Assembly (NCBI GenBank): GCA_015680905.1
Contig: CM027381.1
Coordinates: 53,262,501 to 53,326,500, forward strand
Source: Coptis chinensis
Taxonomy: Eukaryota > Streptophyta > Magnoliopsida > Ranunculales > Ranunculaceae
Length of the DNA: 64,000 nt
Direction of reading: 5' to 3'
In this document: positions 56,875 through 64,000 of the stretch, in pieces
Layout: each line of letters opens with the position of its first letter
Numbering within the stretch: position 1 is the stretch's first letter
Made by a program: the position numbers and the translations under genes
The notes under the pieces: generated by a model
What the model was told of the DNA's origin: nothing
Database searches by the model: none
Seen by the model: only the letters and a program-made list of their open reading frames with translations

Positions 56875-58720
56875 TCAAGCAATGTTACGGTAATGGAATA
56901 ACTCCTCCTTCAGTGCATCAAGCTCCGCATCTCGCGCTGCAATATCTCTGGCTAAGCGAGCATTCTCCTCCTTATGGCCATCATAGCGTTGTGTGGCTAA
57001 CACCCGTAGCTGCATTCAATATAAATGTTAACATATTAACTCGTTTCTTTACTAATAAATTTACAGGTTCAGGTGCATTTGTTTACCCGGTCTAAATCCC
57101 ATTGTAGCATGTCAATCACTTCGATAATCTCCTCAGATGGCGGCACAAGCGACTGCTCTCGGGGAGCATGATCAGGATTTGGAAATTTCCTATAGGCAGA
57201 TCGGCCGCCACGGGATCCAAATGATGCGGAATTTAGTACTTCCGTTCCTGTATCAGATACATTAGGGGTTCGCTCTCTAGGTGACGCCGAATGACCATCA
57301 GATCCACGCGATCTATCTACAGCAAAGGTCGGTATCATAATACTGATAGGCACTATATCTAAGGGTACTCTCGAAGGCCCACCACTCCTAACACGAAACC
57401 CATAATCACTGGAACTAGTGGCAGCTGACCCAAAAGCCAGAACAGTATGGGGTGGTGTTTCTCCCAACTGCACACCCTTCCCTCGATCATTTTTGGGGGC
57501 ATCTGGTTCCTCCTCGTCCTCTGAGCTACTGACAATAAGATTCCTCCTATGCGACAAACCAGGCACTATTACTGACAAGCAGAATTAAAGTCAGCTTTTA
57601 TTTCCGAGTGGCAAAGTAAGCTATTATGAAGAAATGCACTGCTCACACACCTATGAGTTACCTGTGGTAAAGTTATTTCCAAGTGGAGTTCCAACATTAT
57701 TTTCAGAATTCAAATGGTTACTGGATGCAACCTTGGAACTCACACTTTCGGTGTGCTCCCACGAGTAAATTGGTGGCACATATGATACGTGATGGGTAGC
57801 CAGTCTCCGGCGGGGCCTTCCGTGCACCTCTGGCGTTGCCTCCCTTGCCACGTTAGGTACTCGTGCGCCACGGGGAGGGTTACTGCTAAAGGTTGCGCTT
57901 CCTGGCGCTCTCAGCACCCCACCAACTGCATGACCGGTACCCACCGGCGTTGGCATTATATCACGTATCCACCACACCACCTCATCTGGGTATGACAAAT
58001 CATATGCCATTAGCGGTAGGCTACGCAGTACATTCAGATTACTCCACATCTCTTCAGTCAATTCCCCATCATGAGCACGAATCTCATATACACCTGATCA
58101 GGAATATTGGTAAAATTCGGTTATTTGACAAACATACATGATTAATTTGAATTCATTTAGAGGATCATTTTACCTTTAAACGTACACGGGATATATTCCT
58201 CATACTCGGGTTGCCTCCAGTTGCTGATTATGTAACACGGTGTGTCCCACCCTTTATGGCTACGTAGAAATCCTGTAAATTCCAACCCCCACCGCCCGCC
58301 CCCCACTTGCAATGTCATCCGCAGGCAAATACAGCCTCTGGACAGCACAGGTTCCGGAACTAAGAGGTAGTAGATGGACTCCTAGTTCAGATGCAAGTTG
58401 TACGCTTGGCGAATCGCTTCCAGCTGGGAGATGATCATGTAAAACATTACTTACATTTGACCTGGCGAAGCCTCCCACATGGATAGTAAATAGACCAATA
58501 ACTCGTTTAATGGAAAACGCAGATCGAAGAGAAGTTGATAGTAGCTAACAATAACTTCACCTGGTCTCACTGCATCCGTTTACGTTTTTCCCCTCTTATG
58601 CGGTTTACGAATCCCAATGTAGTCCGGTATGTTGAATCTATTTCGGATGTCTTCAGCTGTTAATTTCATCACCGTACGATCCATTATCAAGTTATCTCCT
58701 GGCACCCATCATTGAATTGG
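56875..58720 (-). pseudogene. antisense multi-exon ORF in element E, putative gypsy-type transposon-like
   Basis: Exons on the minus strand, with introns that splice in frame: 58174 and upstream; intron 58173-58094 (AAAG|GTAAAA, ATCAG|GTG); exon 58093-57662; intron 57661-57572 (ACAG|GTAACT, TTGTCAG|TA); exon 57571-57087; intron 57086-57010 (CCGG|GTAAAC, ATGCAG|CTA); last exon 57009-56875 with TGA. The N-terminal part (58690-58180) has KLTAEDIRNRFNIPDY, FPLNELLVYLLS and KGWDTPCYIISN, like the plant 'putative gypsy type transposon' domain. Then come an S/P-rich middle, an acidic VSSSEDEEEPD, and a C-terminal coiled coil (ARDIAARDAELDALKEEL). Two in-frame stops near 58440 and 58370 indicate decay or an unrecognised intron. 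Confidence 0.55.
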
Positions 58721-58989
58721 TGGCGCATGCGTTGTCCTGCATTCACACGGCCAGTTAAGTACACAAGCTGTTTCGATTCCAGTAATTGGGGACGGCGATA
58801 ATGAATATGGAAATGCAATGAATGTTAAGATAACTGTCACAGGGTATATTCATGCGGGGATTCTCTTTAGCATATTTTGATTGATTCTCTTTAGCATTAT
58901 TCGAGCTTTATAATAATGTATACAAGCTTAGCCATGAACTGTTAGATTGTTTAAGCTTTGCTAGATATTTTAGACAACTACCCCTTGAC

Positions 58990-59560
58990 ACATTATTGAA
59001 TGAGCCCCTTCCAAAGCCCAATATATTATTTCCACAAAACCCAATTACAAAAAACCTAATATTTCAATATCCAAAATATCCAATATCCCAAAATCAACAA
59101 GCCCATTATTATGCAGACCGGCACCGGCATCTGCAACCGGCACTGGCATCGCTCCCCCAGCCGGTTCAGGTGTTTTACCACCGGTTTAGCAGTTTTTATC
59201 ACCAGTTCAGGCATTTTTACCACCGGTCCAGCAATGTTTCAGCCGGTTCGGGAGTTTTTACAGTCGGTTCATGCATTTTCCAGCTTGTCCAAGTGTTTTT
59301 CTTGATGATTCTGACTTTTCCCAGCTAGTTCAGGTGGTATACAAGCCGGTTCCGGTGGTATACAGGCGGGTTCAGGCCTACTTATATATGGATCTGACAA
59401 ATTTTATCCATTTTCGGACTGGGTCAGACTATATCCTTACCAGGTCACTAGTGTTCAGGCCGGGTCAGTAGTTTTCAGGCCGAGTCAGCATGTTTTCTTG
59501 TCGGATCAGCAGGTTGCTCAGTGGGTCAGGTCTGTTTCAACTTATTTTCTTCATTTTTAG
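58990..59560. repeat. imperfect ~28-30-bp tandem repeats in element E
   Basis: Repeats of the type (c)accggttcaggcattttt from about 59110 to 59540, with substitutions and length changes (ccggttcagg, ccggtttagc, ccagttcagg, ccggtccagc). They give spurious open frames on the plus strand (58996-59328 and 59111-59305). Confidence 0.75.
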
Positions 59561-59744
59561 GCCGGGTTAGTCTCTTCCATGGCCATATCACTAACTTGGT
59601 CACTTATTTTTATCCACTAAAGTACTTAAGCTATGTGTTTTCAAAGAGATCCCCTAAAGATCATATGGTAGAAGTGAAAGGGTTTACCTAATTAACATCT
59701 AGTGACAACTACATAAAGGAATTAAGTGGAAAATGGAAGCACAC

Positions 59745-60257
59745 TTACATGGTAAGGCTTAGTTCTTCACTTGTCTTCTTATTCTTCTTTATCTTCTTAT
59801 CTCTTTCTTTTACTCCCCACCCACACAATTGTTATCTCATTCTTTTAAACTATCAACCTACCCATTTATTACCAACATTTTTTTCTTTACCCCACCAACC
59901 CCTTTTACTTTTCCCACTTTTGGACTTTAGCCCATCTTATGATTCACATCATTTATTGATTTACATCCACTTCTCTATTTTTAGTTTAACTCTCATTGTA
60001 ACATTTTTTCACTCTCCCTCATTTTTCTTTTTCACTATTTACCTACGAAAGTCATTTCCGTTTATACCCTTCAATTTTTTCACTTTTTTTTATTTCGACT
60101 ATTTTCAACTTTTCCGCCCGTCTCCATTACTTATTCCTTATTTTTTCACATTACACGTTCCACTTTCCTTATTATGTCCTTTTGGGTTTTTCCATCATTT
60201 TTCTTCTTCAACATACCACCTTCATTTTCGTTTGCTCCTCTGTTGAAGAGGGGGCAA
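59745..60257 (+). other. pyrimidine-rich stretch and polypurine tract of element E
   Basis: About 500 bp with very few purines on the plus strand, ending in GAAGAGGGGGCAA directly before the 3' LTR (60245-60257). The long open frame 59749-60246 is Phe/Ser/Leu-rich because of base composition, not because it codes. Confidence 0.7.
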
Positions 60258-60820
60258 TGTGTGTACCCCCTACATCATATTTCCAGTCCAAAGTGTACTC
60301 AGACCATGGACCAGGTATGGGCCCAGCAGCGGACCAGCCTGGTAGTTGTTAAAAAACATTGTGGATCATCCGGTTCTTTAATCTATCAAATTTTACAATA
60401 GGTTTAGGGCCCATCCGGACTGCCTAAGTTCATGGACCCAATCTATCCTGATCACTCGAATCCAGTAATACGATCCACGGAAGCAAGAGATCCTAGTGCA
60501 ATCCAATAAGATCTTGCACAAGAATAGAATGAAATCTTGGGGAATGATCCTATTTGAGAAGTAGGATAATACTAGGATTCATCAAGGAAGGCAATCTCCG
60601 AGAATTACTTTCTTGGCCGCCAAGGCAGGAGATATACGGAGGCTTCTGCAGCCTCTAGAACTACGTTTTAAGATATTTTATCCTAGATTCATCACTGGGT
60701 ACGTAAGCAACCAAAACGTTGGTGCACTCTCTCTTCTTCCAAAATACCTAGTCATATCTCTTTCGAGCTTTCGGAAGTACTATTACATCGGGAGTGCAGG
60801 GTTAACTTTTTGCCCCGACA
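60258..60820 (+). repeat. 3' LTR of element E (563 bp)
   Basis: TGTGTGTACCCCC...GCCCCGACA. Many substitutions against the 5' LTR and a deletion removing most of the TATA-like box (ggagatatacgg against ggagattgctatatatacgg). Confidence 0.9.
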
Positions 60821-62160
60821 TAACATAACTCAACAAAGATGAGAGGGTATCTGAACTGATATCAGGTGAACTGCAGCAATATTTAATCTCACAGAGATTG
60901 TTAGTAGATTTTTGATAATACGTTTAACATTAGATCGCATTACATTCAATAGCTTTTCATCTATGGATTTAGCTAAGTTTTATTAAGTTCCACACAAATT
61001 CCTCAATTATGGAATCAGGGCTGGACTGCATGTTAGCATTACACCTAACTTTTCCCCTGACAGCTGTACCTAAAGATTAATCCAATGTGCTTATATATAT
61101 AGCACTTCAAGGTTTTTCACAGACTCAGGGGACAACAACATGTTAAATTCTAGGCATGTTTGTGCTTGAAATACCTTACCGCTGCATACCTTTCCCCACA
61201 GAGTGAATATAGGTATTAAGATTGAATCAATACCTATTTTTTTCCTTTGATTTTATTCTTGTCCTTCTTGCTGCTTTAGGTTTTGCTCTATTTTTTAATG
61301 CCCTACCACTGGTTGAAACACGCTTTGATGTTCCCTTTGATACCATTGAACTTATACAGTAATGAAAGCAAAGCAATTAGCTAATATGTCAGTAGTAGTT
61401 ACATACTATGTTGATGTCTTTGTTATATCAAATAAGTCTTCTCTTGGATTTGATATATCATAATACTGTGATACATTTTTTACAGATAGTTTTCATCAAC
61501 AAATTGGCCCAAAAGTTGTTTCTGACGCTTTATGTAAGTTACATGTATGTTAATTCCAGTTCATACATCTGTAGGAGCATGTGTGTCATTAGGAATGGGT
61601 GTAAAAAGCTAAAGAATCTTAATATGCAGTTCATACTGGGAATGGGTGCTAAAAAATCTAAAAGTTATTACAAATGAGAGATTGAAGGAGACTGAACAGG
61701 CTCTTGCAGATGTATCAAACTTGTAGCATATCTTAATACACATGAAGCTTTCAAAATCTAATTTAATTAGATAAAGATAGCTCTTATAAATAAATGTGAG
61801 TGTATTTCCTATTACCAAAGTGTATTCCCTATTACCTAGCTTGACAATGTGTTAAAGAAAAACTTACATGAATAGGATGGTGGCTGATAAATTGTAATTT
61901 TGAATGCTAATAGCTTTCAAAATCTAACTCGGCTATTAGGTTTGAGAGTTTTAAGAAAGTTTGTTTGCTAGGTTTGAGAGTGAGTTTGATATAAGAAGTC
62001 GAGTTTTTGGTTTAGTAGGTTTTAGGAGTTTTGCTTTCTTAGGATTCGTATGAAAGGCTGGAAGGATTTTTTTAGAAATTTGTTTGTATGTGTGTTTTGA
62101 TATTTGAGGAGGCCCAGCTAAGAAAACAAACGCATGTGATGAGGAGAGATGCCAGGTGTG
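60821..62160. other. exon-like scraps, no complete gene
   Basis: A 39-codon basic ORF on the minus strand (61346-61227; MVSKGTSKRVSTSGRA, ARRTRIK) might be a 5' exon of the Helitron Rep gene, since element E lies between them and Rep proteins often have a basic N-terminus; this is a guess. On the plus strand, TTTTTACAG at 61478-61486 precedes a short frame (FHQQIGPKVVSDALC) and a later one (NERLKETEQALADVSNL, ending TAG near 61725). They look like exons of a gene I cannot name. Confidence 0.3.
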
Positions 62161-62166
62161 AGCTTT

Positions 62167-62229
62167 ATATATAACCTGCTTACTCGCATGGAGTTGCCAT
62201 ATATATATGCGAATAAGCAGGTTATATAT
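62167..62229. repeat. 23-bp inverted repeat (hairpin) with 17-bp loop
   Basis: Arms 62167-62189 and 62207-62229 (tataacctgctta / taagcaggttata core) pair with one mismatch. Not recognised as part of a known element. No CTRR follows on either side, so it is not evidently a Helitron terminus. Confidence 0.85.
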
Positions 62230-63158
62230 ATTTGAATGTTAATTTTTGTCTCATGCTTGGTTAACTCATCCTTCAATCACCACATACTTGGTAACTATGG
62301 TAATGTATTTATTTGAATATATTTGCATGTGAGTATCGATATAATATCAACACTTTCAATTGTTCTCACAATCGCCCATGTCCTTTTGAGACTCCATTAT
62401 TGAATTTTACAAATATATAATCAGTGGAAAGTTCATTGCGTCCGTATTAATGAAGATCATTCATATGGTGTTAATTTTTTTTTCTTTTATTGTGATAGAA
62501 GTATATATATGATGTTGATCTTGAGTCCATTACAGCTTATGTATTTGATATCTATTTTAGTTTTGGTACCTATTTTAATTATTGATATTATATTATATTG
62601 ATCCACAAAAAGAAAAGAGACAATAGAAATGAAATTGCTAATCATAGGGGTATAAATAATAACTTACACAATCACTATTTATCTATGTGCATTGTGTTAC
62701 TATTGCACATATGCATTCAAAAACAAAATGAAATTGGGGCTTCTCTTGCTTAATTTAGAGTTGATCACTCTACTATTTTACCATGCCAATAATTTGAGTT
62801 GCATTCTAACGTAAACTCATGATTCATGTACTCGATCTGTCTCAATTGCTCTAGATTTAATTTGGAACTTACAAAATTCACCATTTCTATTTGATTGATT
62901 TAATATCTGCTTTGAGGAAAAGATATAACTATGTATATTGTAAGAATTACACCCTTTTTAACCATTAAATAAAAAAATATCTAATGCCGTTAATTCTTAA
63001 TTATATTCTTAGCATGCAATTACAATATTGTTTTTCCAAAAATGCAGTTACAAATCTTTGATGATCCCACATATCGAATCATGTATAATTTTTTTTGTAT
63101 GCCATGTTCGCTGGACACTACACAAGGATCAATAGAAGTTGGTATTACCCGCCACCTA
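62230..63158. other. AT-rich sequence, nothing recognised
   Basis: No ORF, repeat unit or element end that I can support. Confidence 0.5.
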
Positions 63159-64000
63159 TAATTAACGGGAAAATGGAAACATGATGCAAATGCACTAAAC
63201 TAATCTAAAAAAATAATTAATGGGAAGTCGGAAACTGGAACCTCAAAGAATAATTAATGAGAAATTAGAAATTTGATACAACTACACATTGAACTAACCT
63301 CAAAGAATAATTAATGCGAAATCAGAAACTGAATCCAAATGCATTGAACTAACCTCAAAGAATAATTAACAGAAAATCAGAAACTGGATGCAAATGGATT
63401 GATCTAACCCTAAAGAATAATTAACGGAAAATCGGAAACTGGATGTGAATGCATTAAACTAACATCAAAGAATAATTAATGAGAAATCTGAAATTAAACT
63501 GGATGCAACTGCATTGAACTAATATCAACAAATCATTAACGCAAAATAAAAACTGGATGCAAATGCATTAAACTAACCTCATAGAATAATTAACGGGAAA
63601 TCGAAAACTGGATACAAGTGTATGGAACTTACCTCAATGAATAATTAACGAGAAATCGGAAGCATGATAAAAATGCATTGAACTAACCTTAAAGAATAAT
63701 TAACGGCTGTGTTGAACTAACCTCTAAGAATAGTTAACGAGAAATCGAAAATTGGATGCAAATGTAACGAACTACCATCACATAATAATTAACGAGAAAT
63801 CAGAAACTGGATACAACTGCATGCATGAAACTATCTTCTGAGAATAATTAACGAGAAATCAGAAACTGGATGTAACTGTATGGAACTTACCTAAATAAAT
63901 AATTGACGGGAAATTGGAAACTAGATGCATTAACCTCAAAGAATAATTAATGGAAAATCGGAAAGTGGATGCAAATGCATCAAACTAACCTCAAAGACTA
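63159..64000. repeat. tandem array, period about 55-58 bp, running off the window
   Basis: Roughly 14 imperfect units of the form gaaactggatgcaaatgcat, tgaactaacctcaaag, aataattaacg, with indels and some truncated units (e.g. near 63220 and 63700). Units differ at many sites, so the array is old. No coding capacity. Confidence 0.85.

Larger units (their letters stand above)
55030..60820 (+). mobile_element. non-autonomous LTR element E with antisense gene
   Basis: LTRs at 55030-55598 and 60258-60820 share ends (TGTGTGTACCC...GACA) and most of their sequence. A PBS follows the left LTR and a PPT (GAAGAGGGGGCAA) precedes the right LTR, so the element reads plus. The 4.66-kb interior has no gag, PR, RT or INT. 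It carries a multi-exon ORF on the minus strand, imperfect ~30-bp repeats and a pyrimidine-rich stretch. The flanks TATAA and TAACA are not a convincing TSD. Layout fits a large retrotransposon derivative of the Tat type. Confidence 0.8.

Noticed and set aside
59749-60246. 165-codon Phe/Ser/Leu-rich ORF in element E
   Set aside because: Pyrimidine-rich noncoding sequence next to the PPT; no domains.
62167-62229. 3' terminal hairpin of the Helitron
   Set aside because: The Rep gene reads minus, so the 3' end should lie left of 48820, and no CTRR follows the hairpin.
63159-64000. CRISPR-like array
   Set aside because: Units are tandem and diverged throughout with no constant repeat and variable spacer; plant nuclear context.

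Overview
This is a plant nuclear window, almost certainly an angiosperm and probably a eudicot. It is AT-rich and built of nested, decayed transposable elements. I find no complete host protein gene and no rRNA or tRNA gene. The calls rest on reading protein motifs, LTR ends (TG...CA), primer-binding sites (PBS), polypurine tracts (PPT), target-site duplications (TSD) and splice signals by eye.

Layout. (1) 1-4401: the 3' part of a minus-strand Athila-like Ty3/gypsy element (A'), cut by the left edge of the window. (2) 4402-7090: two inverted copies of one LTR, back to back. (3) 5890-20526: a minus-strand Athila-like element (A) with 5' LTR, tRNA-Asp-type PBS, gag, protease (PR), reverse transcriptase (RT), RNase H, integrase (INT), an extra ORF in the env position, PPT and a truncated 3' LTR. 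(4) 20527-26850: a minus-strand Tat/Retand-type element (D) with gag, PR, a deleted RT, a second RNase H and an open integrase; its 3' side ends in a 60-bp minisatellite interrupted by A. (5) 26851-28812 plus 38547-40865: a minus-strand internally deleted Athila-like element (C-), split by element B. (6) 28813-38546: element B, with both LTRs, a sense gag, and a protease plus coiled-coil/zinc-knuckle ORF on the opposite strand. Its 3' LTR carries an 899-bp hAT-type element with a perfect 8-bp TSD. (7) 40866-48747: a plus-strand sister of C- (C+), giving a large inverted duplication. (8) 48810-54150: a truncated minus-strand Helitron Rep gene whose 2.6-kb intron holds a host-like RIN4/NOI-domain exon on the other strand. 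(9) 55030-60820: a non-autonomous LTR element (E) with no gag or pol but a spliced antisense gene. (10) 60821-64000: exon-like scraps, a hairpin, and a ~55-58-bp tandem array running off the right edge.

How it fits together. Insertion order can be read from interruptions: C- abuts a broken C+ integrase; B and D interrupt C-; the hAT interrupts B; A sits in D's minisatellite; C+ abuts the truncated Helitron. A, B and C share long LTRs and conserved 3' regions. A, A', C- and C+ share an ORF after pol resembling the Pfam 'putative plant transposon protein' family, and in three of these four a TATA-like box lies 100-250 bp upstream. All coding regions except D's integrase frame show stops, frameshifts or deletions. 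The most unusual points are the antisense genes inside LTR pairs (B and E), the NOI exon in the Helitron intron, and the post-pol ORF with a possible promoter of its own.
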